A stretch of 64,000 nucleotides of DNA. It comes from Alkalicoccobacillus gibsonii (lineage in GTDB: Bacteria > Bacillota > Bacilli > Bacillales > Bacillaceae_D). The first letter of the stretch is position 1. Each line of letters starts with the position of its first letter. Made by a program: the position numbers and the translations under genes. Below are positions 21,934-31,352 of this stretch, in pieces. The notes under the pieces were generated by a model. The model was not told the DNA's origin, searched no databases, and worked only from the letters and a program-made list of their open reading frames with translations. The stretch covers positions 186,001-250,000 of the forward strand of contig NZ_JAEUZA010000002.1 in assembly GCF_016798245.1 (NCBI RefSeq). Direction: 5' to 3'.

Positions 21934-23499
21934 GTGAATACGTTTAAGAATCCAATCATTCCGGGTTTTTACCCGGATCCTTCAATATGTCGAGTGGAAG
22001 AGGATTATTATTTAGTCACTTCTACTTTTGAATACTTCCCCGGCGTACCGATCTTCCATAGTCGCGATTTAGTGAATTGGAAACAGATTGGACATGTGCT
22101 GGATCGTCCTTCTCAGCTGGAGCTCTCGGGGACCGAACCTTCCGCTGGGATCTGGGCACCAACTATTCGATATCATGAAGGAACCTTTTACATGATCACA
22201 ACGTTTGTTGTCGCAAGACGAGGGGAACGTAGAAATTTCTATGTAACAGCTAAAGATCCAGCTGGACCATGGTCTGATCCAGTTTGGCTTGAAGGAGCAC
22301 CGGGCATTGATCCATCACTATTTTTTGATGATGATGGAAAAGTGTACTATACAGGAAACCGTGTACCACCTACTGGTCAAACGCATCTCAAGCATGAAGA
22401 GATCTGGTTACAGGAACTCGATCTGGATGCAGGGAAACTAGTAGGAGACCAACTGAGTATTTGGGACGGCGCATTAAAGAACGCGCATGCACAAGAAGCG
22501 CCTCACCTTTATAAGAAAAACGGATACTACTATTTAATCATTGCTGAAGGTGGAACGGGGTATACGCACGCAGTCACCGTAGCGCGAAGCAAGTCAGTTA
22601 CAGGGCCATATGAATCGTCAAAACGTAATCCTATCCTCACACATCGGCATTTAGGAAAACAGTCCAAAATTGTCAATGTAGGTCATGCAGATATCATTGA
22701 AACGCAAAATGGAGATTGGTGGCTTGTTTGTTTGGCCTCAAGACCTTATGGCGGACACTACCGAAATCTTGGCCGTGAAACCTTCCTTGCACCTATGACG
22801 TGGGAAGATGACTGGCCGGTAATGTGTCCGGATACAGGTAAAATCGAATTTGAAATGGAAAGTCCGGATCTACCAGAACACAAATGGCCGAGCTTACCCA
22901 CATTTGATTCGTTTGAGAGCAAAGAACTTGATTTAAGGTGGAATTTCTTGCGGACACCAGATGAAGCCAGCTATTCATTAACTGATCGACCAGGGTTTCT
23001 AAGGTTAAACCTTCGTCCTGAGTCAACAGTTGAATACAATACTCCTAGTTTCATAGGACGGCGCCAACAGCATCTAGATTTCACAGCAACAACTGTGCTC
23101 GAATTTTCACCAGCCAAGCAGAATGAAACAGCAGGACTGTTACTTATTCAAAATCATGACTATCAATTTCGATTTGAAGTTGCTCTTAATGAAAGAGAAC
23201 AAGTCATCCAATTGGTGAGAAGAGAGGGTGGGAATGAAAAGGTTGTTGCGAGCAGTCCATTTAAAGGGAACGTTATCTATTTAAAAGTAGAAGCAGATGG
23301 ACAGGATTATTATTTCTATTACGGAGAGAAGCCAGACCAATGGAGCGTACTCGTTGAAAAAGAAGATGGTCGAATTCTTAGTACAGATAAGGCAGGCGGA
23401 TTTACTGGAGCCTACCTTGGACCATTCGCCACAAGTGCAGGAACAACGAGTGATAACTATGCTGACTTTGATTGGTTTCACTATCAGGGAACGGAATAA
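21934..23499 (+). CDS. xynB: GH43 beta-xylosidase / alpha-arabinofuranosidase
   Basis: A 521-residue cytoplasmic glycoside hydrolase of family 43 (no signal peptide). The five-bladed propeller (about 1-310) starts NPIIPGFYPDPS with the general-base Asp. GIDPSLFFDDDG carries the pKa-modulating Asp and AQEAPHLYKK the general-acid Glu. The C-terminal beta-sandwich (about 325-521) is typical of XynB-type xylosidases. The GTG start follows AGGAGG. It lies directly behind the ABC permeases and probably cleaves xylose from imported xylo-oligosaccharides; arabinofuranosidase activity cannot be excluded. Confidence 0.93.
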   Translation: MNTFKNPIIPGFYPDPSICRVEEDYYLVTSTFEYFPGVPIFHSRDLVNWKQIGHVLDRPSQLELSGTEPSAGIWAPTIRYHEGTFYMITTFVVARRGERRNFYVTAKDPAGPWSDPVWLEGAPGIDPSLFFDDDGKVYYTGNRVPPTGQTHLKHEEIWLQELDLDAGKLVGDQLSIWDGALKNAHAQEAPHLYKKNGYYYLIIAEGGTGYTHAVTVARSKSVTGPYESSKRNPILTHRHLGKQSKIVNVGHADIIETQNGDWWLVCLASRPYGGHYRNLGRETFLAPMTWEDDWPVMCPDTGKIEFEMESPDLPEHKWPSLPTFDSFESKELDLRWNFLRTPDEASYSLTDRPGFLRLNLRPESTVEYNTPSFIGRRQQHLDFTATTVLEFSPAKQNETAGLLLIQNHDYQFRFEVALNEREQVIQLVRREGGNEKVVASSPFKGNVIYLKVEADGQDYYFYYGEKPDQWSVLVEKEDGRILSTDKAGGFTGAYLGPFATSAGTTSDNYADFDWFHYQGTE

Positions 23500-23530
23500 A
23501 ATAGGCTAGTAGAACAGGGGGATGTGAGAA

Positions 23531-24031
23531 ATGAAAACACTAAAAAAAGCAATGTTGCTAGTGGGGTTAAGTCTCAGTATCCTTCTGGCTGCATGTCAAT
23601 CAGATGGTGAACAAATGAAAGTAATTGTCTTCTCTGACGAAATCTACGAGCAGAAAGACAAGATAGAAGCAGAGTTATTGTTGGATCAAGAAACGGAGGT
23701 GACGTTTTTTCCAGAAGTGGAAGAGAGACTGTTAACGGAGCTTGCTAGTCATCAGTCTAGTCTCCTTATTGTGGAAGAAGCGTTAGCTCATCAGATGGTT
23801 GAATATGAAGCACTCATTCCTCTTGAGGGGTTTCAGTCTGATCAGTCATTAAATCAATATAGTAAAAATGAGGCAAATGAAGAGGAAATTAAAGCACTGA
23901 ACTTGAATAAGAGTACTGTAATCGAAAGCAATGATGTTGAATTAACAGAGGACCACATGATAGGAATACCTGTTTATAGTCCAGAACAAGAGAAAGCAAC
24001 AGAATTACTGAACATACTATTTTCCAACTAA
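23531..24031 (+). CDS. Small lipoprotein of unknown function
   Basis: A 166-residue predicted lipoprotein. The signal peptide ends in the lipobox LAAC (Cys near residue 22), and the mature part is acidic, rich in Glu and Gln, with no domain I recognise. AGGGGG precedes the ATG. It lies between the GH43 and YesL-like genes in the same operon. The alternating strand/helix pattern and a final 'SPEQEKATELLNILFSN' recall the end of solute-binding proteins, so it could be a reduced binding-protein relative, but this is speculative. Confidence 0.8.
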   Translation: MKTLKKAMLLVGLSLSILLAACQSDGEQMKVIVFSDEIYEQKDKIEAELLLDQETEVTFFPEVEERLLTELASHQSSLLIVEEALAHQMVEYEALIPLEGFQSDQSLNQYSKNEANEEEIKALNLNKSTVIESNDVELTEDHMIGIPVYSPEQEKATELLNILFSN

Positions 24032-24044
24032 ATGAGGTGAGATT

Positions 24045-24683
24045 ATGGAAATGCCAGGTATTTGGGGAAGCTTCTATCGAATCAGTATAGCCATTTATAA
24101 GCTCGCATATGTAAACGCTTTATGGTTAGGGTTTACTCTTTTAGGATTAGTCTTATTTGGCTTCATGCCAGCGACTGTTGCGATGTTTGCTGTATGCAAG
24201 AAATGGATGCAGGGCGACTGGGATGAACCAGTATTTGCTATATTTTGGGCAAATTATAAAAAAGAATTTATTCGTTCAAATGGTTTAGGTATTGCGTTAA
24301 TTCTAGTGGGCTTCTTGATTTATTGGAATCTTACATTATTTACTGGAATGGAATGGACCTACGTTGTTATTCGATACACGATGATAGCAGTTGGCGTTGC
24401 ATTTGCGATTATGGTTATTTTTCTCTTCCCGACCTACGTTAGTTTTGATGTTGTAGGATTAGACCGAATCAAGACAGCTTTGGCCTTAGCCTTTGGACAT
24501 CCAACGTATCTCATCTTAGTACTAGTAGGTTTGTATGCTTTGCAGATGTTGTTCATGACTATACCAGGTCTCATTTTATTCTTTGGTGCTGCAGTGCCCG
24601 CTACATTCTTAATGTGGGTCTTCAAATTAGTTCATCATTCGCTTGAAAGAAAAGCTCAAACACAGGAGGTACAACAAACATGA
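24045..24683 (+). CDS. YesL-family (DUF624) membrane protein
   Basis: A 212-residue integral membrane protein with about five helices and the N-terminal pattern WGSFYRISIAIYKLAYVNALW, plus GFMPATVAMFAV, characteristic of DUF624/YesL. These proteins occur in oligosaccharide ABC operons of Bacillales, but their role is not established. GAGGTGAG precedes the ATG. The stop overlaps the next start by four bases (ATGA), indicating translational coupling. Confidence 0.88.
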   Translation: MEMPGIWGSFYRISIAIYKLAYVNALWLGFTLLGLVLFGFMPATVAMFAVCKKWMQGDWDEPVFAIFWANYKKEFIRSNGLGIALILVGFLIYWNLTLFTGMEWTYVVIRYTMIAVGVAFAIMVIFLFPTYVSFDVVGLDRIKTALALAFGHPTYLILVLVGLYALQMLFMTIPGLILFFGAAVPATFLMWVFKLVHHSLERKAQTQEVQQT

Positions 24684-25975
24684 GGAAAATAGCAGTATGT
24701 GGTCTTAGTAATCGTGCATTAAAGATGTTTATGGAACCTGTGATGTATCAATTTTCGCAAACAAATCAAATTGTTGGATTACTTGATATTGATCCGAGAC
24801 GTGAAGAGATCTGTATAGAGAAGTTCCCAGAGCTTGTCGGAACCCCGTTTTATACACAGTTTGAGCAGTTTGATGAGATGATTAAAACGACAGGTGCTAA
24901 TACCATTATTGTAACAGGACGGGATGACTCGCACGTTGATTACATTGTAAAAGGTCTTGAACATGATCTAGATGTCATTACTGAAAAACCAATGGTTACA
25001 ACGGTAAAAGATGCAAAACGAGTCATGGAAGCTGAAGGAAAGAGCAAAGGGAAAGTGACGGTGGCATTTAACTACCGATACAGTCCATATCACCGCAAAA
25101 TTAGAGAATTGATTGCAGATGGTAAGCTTGGACGCATTACCTCTGTTGACCTGAACTGGTATATTGATACGTATCATGGATCTAGTTACTTCAAGCGCTG
25201 GAACCGAATGAGAGAGTATTCAGGTGGGCTTTCCATTCACAAATCAACTCACCATTTTGATCTAGTAAACTGGTGGATTGATCAAAAACCAGAGCAGGTT
25301 TTCGCTCATGGTGCGCTCAATTACTACGGAAAAGATGGAGAGCTTAACCCAAGCCCTACAGATAATCGATTCTGTGGTACCTGTAAGGAACAGCATCTTT
25401 GTCCTTATTACACGCGTTGGTTTGGACGTGGAACGGGCGCAACTGAAGATGATCATTTAAATAGTGATCAGAAAATGGAAGCGTACACAAATTATCGTCC
25501 TGATGCCTGTATCTTTGATCATGAAATTGAAATTGAAGATACGTATACTGCCAGCGTACGTTACGATAAAGGGGCGCTACTCAGCTATTCTATCAACTTC
25601 TCTCTACCATACGAGGGGTATCGTCTAGCGATCAATGGAACAAAAGGTAGATTGGAAACAACAGAGTTTCATTCTCCTGACCGTACACCGTTCCCAATAC
25701 CTGAGCAAACGATTGATTTCTTCCCGTTATTCGGATCAAAAGAAGTCATTCACGTTGTGAAGAATGATGGAGGACATGGTGGTGGAGATCCTCTAATCCA
25801 GGAAGATATTTTCCTCGGACCAGACCCAACAAGACCGTACGAAATTCTAGCGGGATCCGAGGCAGGTGCCTACTCGATTGCTGTTGGAGAAGCTGTATGG
25901 AAGTCATCGAAGAGTGGACTTCCAATTGATATTGAGCAGTTGTTAAAGCATAATTATGAAGAGATTAAGGGCTAA
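24680..25975 (+). CDS. Gfo/Idh/MocA-family NAD-dependent oxidoreductase
   Basis: A 431-residue cytoplasmic dehydrogenase. The N-terminal Rossmann domain (about 1-125) includes VIVTGRDDSH-like and ITEKPM, the EKP motif whose Lys is catalytic. The C-terminal alpha/beta domain contains STHHFDLVNWW, with the conserved catalytic-site His. An insert with FCGTCKEQHLCPYY (four Cys plus His nearby) may bind metal. It overlaps the YesL gene by four bases and ends the operon before a strong terminator. It likely oxidises or epimerises a sugar or sugar acid released by the locus; the substrate is unknown. Confidence 0.9.
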   Translation: MRKIAVCGLSNRALKMFMEPVMYQFSQTNQIVGLLDIDPRREEICIEKFPELVGTPFYTQFEQFDEMIKTTGANTIIVTGRDDSHVDYIVKGLEHDLDVITEKPMVTTVKDAKRVMEAEGKSKGKVTVAFNYRYSPYHRKIRELIADGKLGRITSVDLNWYIDTYHGSSYFKRWNRMREYSGGLSIHKSTHHFDLVNWWIDQKPEQVFAHGALNYYGKDGELNPSPTDNRFCGTCKEQHLCPYYTRWFGRGTGATEDDHLNSDQKMEAYTNYRPDACIFDHEIEIEDTYTASVRYDKGALLSYSINFSLPYEGYRLAINGTKGRLETTEFHSPDRTPFPIPEQTIDFFPLFGSKEVIHVVKNDGGHGGGDPLIQEDIFLGPDPTRPYEILAGSEAGAYSIAVGEAVWKSSKSGLPIDIEQLLKHNYEEIKG

Positions 25976-26002
25976 GGAATTGACACCTTTTACTGATTAA
26001 AT

Positions 26003-26037
26003 AAAGATGCCTTCGAGAATGTCTCGAAGGCATCTTT
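26003..26037. terminator. Bidirectional terminator between xyloside and tricarboxylate loci
   Basis: A 16-bp perfect stem (AAAGATGCCTTCGAGA with its complement) with a three-base loop sits between two convergent operons. Confidence 0.92.
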
Positions 26038-26045
26038 AACTTAGA

Positions 26046-27200
26046 TTAGGATTTCCAAAATTGAGAGGAAGGGACATAAGCAAATCCTTCCATTAGTCTT
26101 CTTGCTGTACGAGCAACAGCAGTTTTCTGTAAAAGAATTTCATCTCTGTTATCCTCTATTACCACTGAAAACTCCATTGAGCCTGAAGGATGCCCCACTT
26201 TCACAACGTCGTCCCTTTGAGATCGAGCTTTACTGATTTCCTGAACGATGGTTCCTTCTATTTTTGATGCAACAGCTGTGCATAATCCTCCTGTTACTGG
26301 AAAGGCCCTGTGCATTTTTTGCATGGACATGGCTCTGCTAACAAAGTCAATTTCTTCAGCAGGAATGGTTATACCTGAACTATTTACATAACTCGTAGCT
26401 GGAGAAACCATAATGATTTTTGGACTCGCTGGAGTCTGCTTCACTGCATCATCTGGATGTTTCACAAAACCTAATCGATATGCGATTAAAGAGCGAATTT
26501 CTTCTAATTGATGTAGTTGCTCGATTGATAATTCTTCTGGTAGCTCAATCCCGCTAAGTTCTAATGAGCTTGCGTGGATAAAAACCACAGGTGTAGTCAC
26601 ATCAAGAACACTCACTTCAATGTTTCCGAAGCTGACTTCTAAGATTTCCTTTCGTTTTCCAGTTGGAAATAAAGCTCCTGTTTTCGCACCCTCCGCTTTA
26701 ATGAAATTTAATAAGATCTTAGCCCCAGATCCAGGTACTCCATCAATACGAAATGGACCTTCTATTTTCGCACGACCATTTAATACAGGAACTTCTGCTT
26801 CAATGATTTTATTCGTATTTGTATTAAGGATTCGAACTGTTGTTAGAGGTTCTACAGCTGGAACCATCCCCTCATCAATGGCGTATGGACCAACTGCACT
26901 TAGTATATTTCCACAATTAGAGTTATAATCAATGGTTCCTGTACCTATTCCAACTTGCCCAAAGGTGTATTCAACATCTGCATCGTTTCTTTTTGACGCT
27001 TGCACCATGGAAAATTTACTGGTTAGTGCATCTGCCCCACCAAGTCCATCAACTTGTCTTGCGTCATTTCCACCATATATGGATAGAATAACTTGATCAC
27101 GTACGGTCGGGTCAGTTGGTAATTCATTCTGAGATATAAAAACGGCTTTACTCGTTCCACCTCTAATGATAGCTGCTTTAATACGCTCATATTCTCTCAT
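26046..27200 (-). CDS. prpF: PrpF-family isomerase (aconitate/methylaconitate or 4-oxalomesaconate type)
   Basis: A 384-residue enzyme with the diaminopimelate-epimerase-like double fold. IIRGGTSKAVF at the start, NSNCGNILSAVG in the first half and VGHPSGSMEF near the end are PrpF signatures. The family moves double bonds in unsaturated tri- or dicarboxylates (2-methylaconitate, aconitate, 4-oxalomesaconate). It is the last gene of a TctC-TctA-TctB operon and lies opposite a TcuA-like flavoprotein, so an aconitate-type substrate taken up by the Tct system is the best inference. The N-terminal start MREYERI is supported by GGAGG upstream. Confidence 0.9.
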   Translation of the reverse strand: MREYERIKAAIIRGGTSKAVFISQNELPTDPTVRDQVILSIYGGNDARQVDGLGGADALTSKFSMVQASKRNDADVEYTFGQVGIGTGTIDYNSNCGNILSAVGPYAIDEGMVPAVEPLTTVRILNTNTNKIIEAEVPVLNGRAKIEGPFRIDGVPGSGAKILLNFIKAEGAKTGALFPTGKRKEILEVSFGNIEVSVLDVTTPVVFIHASSLELSGIELPEELSIEQLHQLEEIRSLIAYRLGFVKHPDDAVKQTPASPKIIMVSPATSYVNSSGITIPAEEIDFVSRAMSMQKMHRAFPVTGGLCTAVASKIEGTIVQEISKARSQRDDVVKVGHPSGSMEFSVVIEDNRDEILLQKTAVARTARRLMEGFAYVPSSQFWKS

Positions 27201-27218
27201 AAATTTTATCCTCCTATC

Positions 27219-27650
27219 CTATATTCCTAATAGATTTGTGGGCCAGTAGATACCTAACAAATGGCTTGCTGCTAAAAGGGCACCTATTGTCACTCCAACA
27301 GATACTACGCTTTTTATGGCTGACATTTTTGATTCAATGATTAGAAATAAAAACAAAAATAGAATGGTTGCAATCATTAAACCGAATACGTAAATGATTA
27401 AAAGAAATCCAAGAAACCAACCAATATATCGGAAGGGTTTCCTAAATGAAAATGGCGTGTAAGCATCAGATTTTTTATATTGAATGATTGTAAAAACAAG
27501 ATAAATACTCGTTAACAGCGCGCCAGCACTTGATATATATAAGGGGAAGAACTGTGCAAGCCTTGAAAAAGTTAGTGCGTCTATTGCTGCATATGCAAAT
27601 ACAATGAGTAGAAAGGTAGTAAAGAAGATATTTAAAAGTTCCTTATTCAT
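27219..27650 (-). CDS. tctB: Tripartite tricarboxylate transporter, small subunit TctB
   Basis: A 143-residue membrane protein with four helices, the usual size and layout of TctB. The start is at 27650, where the ATG overlaps the tctA stop by four bases (ATGA) and GGAGGGGG lies upstream; the longer frame only reads through tctA. TctB and TctA form the membrane part of a secondary transporter fed by the TctC binding protein. Confidence 0.88.
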   Translation of the reverse strand: MNKELLNIFFTTFLLIVFAYAAIDALTFSRLAQFFPLYISSAGALLTSIYLVFTIIQYKKSDAYTPFSFRKPFRYIGWFLGFLLIIYVFGLMIATILFLFLFLIIESKMSAIKSVVSVGVTIGALLAASHLLGIYWPTNLLGI

Positions 27651-29140
27651 TGAGAAATTCCCCCTCCATCGGTTTCTACGGACTTTGTAAATCGCTTGAT
27701 CAAGGTACCTCCAGTTAGAAGTAATAAAATAACAATGGCAAGGATAATGACAATAGGACTGCTTAGCCAAGACCAGCCATAACGCTCGATAGAAATCCAG
27801 TAGTAACGTTCAGCAGAGAGAGCTAAGACAAACCCAATGAGTAACGGAGGTCTTGGCCAGTCAAGAATGGTCATTGCATAACCTAGAAGACCAATAACAA
27901 CAAATACGATCAAATCTCCCCATGAAAAATTACTTTGAAATGCACCGAGAATAAGTAGGACTAATAAGAATGGCACAATCTTTTCGCCAGGAATCATACT
28001 GAATTTTGAAATAGGACGAATGAGAACCATACATAACAACGCTCCAAATATGTTAGCAAACACGAGCGTCCATACAATGGAGAGAGTTACAGGTAAATCA
28101 GTAGTAAGCATTCTCGGACCAGCCTCTAATCCCATCAGCGTAAGGCCACCGAGAAGGATGGCCGTAGTTCCTGATCCTGGTATTCCAAAAAGAAGTGTAG
28201 GAACAAGTGAACCGCCTTCTTTTGCATTGTTAGCACTTTCTGGAGCAATAACCCCTCTGATATCCCCTTTACCAAAGTAGTTATTCTTTACCGTCTTTTG
28301 GGCTGCTCCATACGCTAACCAGTCGACAACACTGCCCCCAAGGCCAGGTACAAATCCTACTAATGTACCTATTAATGCACTTCGTAAAACTAAAAACTTG
28401 TTTTTAATAGAGTCCTTTACACCTTGAAGAATGCCACCTTTTAATTCTCCGTTAGAAGAAATGGTTCCTTTGTTTGTAAGCATTGTAATCATAATTGGAA
28501 AAGCAAAGATTGAAAGGGCGACAACAGGAAGTGAAACGCCACTTGATAGATACAATGACCCAAATGTATATCGATACTCGGCCACAGCGGGGGCACTGCC
28601 GATAGAACCGATCAATAGTCCCAATAGACCTGAGATCACCCCTTTTATAGGTGATTTCCCAGCTAGTAATCCAGCCATACTTAGCCCAAGCATCGTCAGC
28701 ATAAATAGTTCTGGAGAGCTAAAGGCAGAAATTAAAGGACGTGCAAATGGAATCATTAAATATAGAGCGATCCCACCGGCAACTCCTCCAACCATAGAAC
28801 AGAAGAACGATGCCCCCATCGCTCGTGAAGCCTGCCCTTGTTTAGCGAGTGGAAAACCATCCATAATGGTTGCCTGAGAGCCAGATGTACCAGGAATACC
28901 AAGTAAGATTGATGGAAAGGTATCACCTGTGTGTACGACGGCCACCATACCAATCAATAATGCCATCCCAACAAAGGGATCTAATCCAAATACAAATGGA
29001 AGTAACAATGACATCCCTACAGTTCCGCTTAGACCGGGGAGAAGACCAACAATTATGCCTATGAAGATCCCTAGAAACATAAATCCGATTCTAGAAGGGT
29101 GTAATACGATAAGTAATGCGTCTAAAGCTGCTTCAATCAT
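27647..29140 (-). CDS. tctA: Tripartite tricarboxylate transporter, large subunit TctA
   Basis: A 497-residue membrane protein with about eleven to twelve helices. GLLPGLSGTVGMSLLLPF, TGDTFPSILLGIPGTSGSQAT and the later GFVPGLGGSVVDWLAYG and FGIPGSGTTAILLG repeats are the TctA family hallmarks. The ATG at 29140 lies 11 bases after AGGAGG; a GTG four codons earlier overlaps the ribosome site and is unlikely. It lies between tctC and tctB in one operon. It uses an ion gradient rather than ATP, as known for the family. Confidence 0.95.
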   Translation of the reverse strand: MIEAALDALLIVLHPSRIGFMFLGIFIGIIVGLLPGLSGTVGMSLLLPFVFGLDPFVGMALLIGMVAVVHTGDTFPSILLGIPGTSGSQATIMDGFPLAKQGQASRAMGASFFCSMVGGVAGGIALYLMIPFARPLISAFSSPELFMLTMLGLSMAGLLAGKSPIKGVISGLLGLLIGSIGSAPAVAEYRYTFGSLYLSSGVSLPVVALSIFAFPIMITMLTNKGTISSNGELKGGILQGVKDSIKNKFLVLRSALIGTLVGFVPGLGGSVVDWLAYGAAQKTVKNNYFGKGDIRGVIAPESANNAKEGGSLVPTLLFGIPGSGTTAILLGGLTLMGLEAGPRMLTTDLPVTLSIVWTLVFANIFGALLCMVLIRPISKFSMIPGEKIVPFLLVLLILGAFQSNFSWGDLIVFVVIGLLGYAMTILDWPRPPLLIGFVLALSAERYYWISIERYGWSWLSSPIVIILAIVILLLLTGGTLIKRFTKSVETDGGGISQ

Positions 29141-29155
29141 GGGATCGTGCACCTC

Positions 29156-30271
29156 CTATAATTTATTTACATCTACCTCATATTCTTCCATGAGAAAATT
29201 TAAGATCCATTTTTGAGTTTCTTCCTCGATTTCAAGCATGGATTGAACTTGAGTCTCAAGTGGTTCCCCAATTAAAGGGTCATAATTTTCTAATATTTCT
29301 TCTGACTGATTTTTAAACGACTCATTTTCAACAAGAGACTCCATTGATTGAATGAGAGTGTTTACCCTTTCTTCAGGGGCATCTTTATGAACCCAGAGTA
29401 TCTTCTGCATTGTAAAAGAGGCATTCACAAAGTGCTTGTATGCTTCCCATGATTGTCCCTCAGGTGCTTTCCCGTGAAGTTCTATATAGATTTCTTCTAC
29501 AGTTGGTAAGTCTGGGAATTGAGGATCTCTAATGAGATTGCCTGATTCGTCAATTTGTCCTAGACTATAGAGAGGAACTGCTTCATCATTCTCAACAAGT
29601 GGTTGAACATTCCGCTTATAGGCCGTTGTTGTTTGGTAGTCAATATTACTTTCACCTTGCTCAAAAGCTACTCGAGCTGGGCCTTTTCCTTCATAACCTA
29701 ATACTGCCTTTACATCTAGGTCTAACACCTCAAACGAGAGTAAAGTGACCAGATCAAGGCCGGTAGGGGACATACCAGCATAAAAAAGCTCTCCTTCTTT
29801 CATAGAAAACTCTTTTAATCCATCCTCAATCATATCTGGTGACGTATATACGACTCCTCCAGTGGGTGCACCAATGATCGGTACCATCTCTCCTAAATCG
29901 TAAGTGACAGACGATTGTTCAAGAATGGATGGGATATGTGAGGAAGCACTTGTCGTTAAAAGGTTTAACCCATTTTTGGATCTTGAATTTGCATATTCAT
30001 TTGTGCCCGTAATACTTCCACCACCAGGAACATTTTCAACCTGAACTCTAGGATTTCCTGATATATTTTCAGTGAAGTGAGGGGTCATGAATCGTGCAAA
30101 AACATCGGAACCTCCACCAGCCTGAAAGGGTACTAGAAAAGTAATTAACTGATCTTCAAAAGGATTAGAACCATTGGATGATTCATACGTTTTTTCAGCT
30201 TCTAATGTATTACACGATGAAAGCGTTAACAATAAAGTGAGTAGTGTTAGAAATCCTAATAATCGTTGCAA
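29156..30271 (-). CDS. tctC: Tripartite tricarboxylate transporter binding lipoprotein TctC (Bug family)
   Basis: A 371-residue extracellular binding protein. The signal peptide ends in LSSC, so it is lipid-anchored as expected in a Gram-positive. ITFLVPFQAGGGSDVFAR and VENVPGGGSITG are Bug/TctC ligand-loop motifs that hold a carboxylate through backbone contacts. The start is TTG at 30271 with AAGGGGTG upstream. It is somewhat longer than typical Bug proteins (about 320). It is the first gene of the operon, divergent from the LysR regulator. Confidence 0.9.
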   Translation of the reverse strand: MQRLLGFLTLLTLLLTLSSCNTLEAEKTYESSNGSNPFEDQLITFLVPFQAGGGSDVFARFMTPHFTENISGNPRVQVENVPGGGSITGTNEYANSRSKNGLNLLTTSASSHIPSILEQSSVTYDLGEMVPIIGAPTGGVVYTSPDMIEDGLKEFSMKEGELFYAGMSPTGLDLVTLLSFEVLDLDVKAVLGYEGKGPARVAFEQGESNIDYQTTTAYKRNVQPLVENDEAVPLYSLGQIDESGNLIRDPQFPDLPTVEEIYIELHGKAPEGQSWEAYKHFVNASFTMQKILWVHKDAPEERVNTLIQSMESLVENESFKNQSEEILENYDPLIGEPLETQVQSMLEIEEETQKWILNFLMEEYEVDVNKL

Positions 30272-30317
30272 AAGATCACCCCTTGAAGTAGTTGATTGTT
30301 AAATTGTAAGCGATACC

Positions 30318-30351
30318 ATTATAAGAGTAAAATATTGAAATTTTATAAAAT
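30318..30351. promoter_or_regulatory. tctC promoter with palindromic LysR-type site
   Basis: On the minus strand TATAAT (30323-30318) is a perfect -10 for tctC but lacks a good -35. In the -35 position lies the perfect palindrome ATTTTATAAAAT (30340-30351), which has the T-N10-A form common for LysR operators. This fits an activator-dependent promoter. Confidence 0.5.
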
Positions 30352-30389
30352 GACATAAAATTTATTTATGATGTGAAAAGGGTGAGTAT

Positions 30390-31250
30390 GTGGATCAAAA
30401 AGATTGGATCTTAATCGTAGAGCTTTCAAAGCAAAAGAATATCACAAAAACGGCAACTGCTTTATTTGTATCACAGCCATCTTTGAGTTACAGAATGAAG
30501 CGCATTGAGGAAGAACTAGCAGTGAAATTATTCATAAAAACAAGTAAAGGGATTGAGTTTACCCCAGAAGGTGAGCATTTGGTTTCTTATGCTACTCACA
30601 TGCTAGAGACGTTTTTGGAAACAAAGGATTTCCTTCAAGGGATGAGTGATGAGGTTCGAGGAACATTACGTATAGGAGCCTCAAGTAACTTTGCTCAATA
30701 TTCATTGCCAAAATTATTAAAGGGATTCTCTGATCTGTATCCAAACGTTCGCTTTAAGGTGAGAACTGGTTGGAGCTCTGATGTGTTTAATATGCTTCAG
30801 GATTCAACAACACATATTGGTATTATCCGAAGTGACTATACGTGGAAGGGTGAAAAACATCTTCTTAATGAGGAACAATTTTATATTATATCTAATCATA
30901 AAATAGATCTAAAGGACTTACCTTTACAACCGTATGTAACATATAAAACCGATGTTTCCCTAAGCAATAGTATACAAAGCTGGTGGAATGATCGATATGA
31001 CGAACCGCCTGCTATTGAAATGGAATTAGATCGACTTGAAACCTGTAAGGAAATGGTTAAGCAAGGTTTGGGATTTGCTATTGTGCCCGGAATCTCGTTA
31101 TCTGAGGAAGAAGAACTTTTTAAGATGAAGTTATCTTACTTAAACGGTGAACCACTTGTACGCAGAACATGGTTATATACCGACCAGAAATCAAGCCAGT
31201 TACCGATCGTTCAACGTTTTAATCAGTATTGTAAACAGTGGTTTGAATAA
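30390..31250 (+). CDS. LysR-family transcriptional regulator
   Basis: A 286-residue regulator. The N-terminal winged helix (about 1-60: NITKTATALFVSQPSLSYRMKRIEEEL) is typical of LysR proteins. The C-terminal periplasmic-binding-like domain (about 90-285) binds the inducer. The GTG start follows AAAGGGTGAG. It sits between the tct-prpF operon (divergent) and the TcuA-like gene (downstream), the same arrangement logic as TcuR of the Salmonella tricarballylate system. It likely activates both in response to a tricarboxylate. Confidence 0.92.
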   Translation: MDQKDWILIVELSKQKNITKTATALFVSQPSLSYRMKRIEEELAVKLFIKTSKGIEFTPEGEHLVSYATHMLETFLETKDFLQGMSDEVRGTLRIGASSNFAQYSLPKLLKGFSDLYPNVRFKVRTGWSSDVFNMLQDSTTHIGIIRSDYTWKGEKHLLNEEQFYIISNHKIDLKDLPLQPYVTYKTDVSLSNSIQSWWNDRYDEPPAIEMELDRLETCKEMVKQGLGFAIVPGISLSEEEELFKMKLSYLNGEPLVRRTWLYTDQKSSQLPIVQRFNQYCKQWFE

Positions 31251-31298
31251 TAGAATAAAAAATACTTATCATGAACCATTAAAAAACGATATTTCCTT

Positions 31299-31304
31299 TA
31301 TAAT
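31299..31304 (+). promoter_or_regulatory. -10 element upstream of the TcuA-like gene
   Basis: A perfect TATAAT is present 48 bases before the start codon. The matching -35 position (CCATTA) is poor, again suggesting dependence on an activator such as the neighbouring LysR protein. Confidence 0.4.
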
Positions 31305-31352
31305 CTCTTTCACTATAGAGTGAAAGTAATTCTAAGAAGGAGGGAACATTTC

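Noticed and set aside
27651-27770. Longer N-terminus of TctB
   Set aside because: The extra 40 codons only overlap the end of tctA in another frame and contain no membrane helix or ribosome site.
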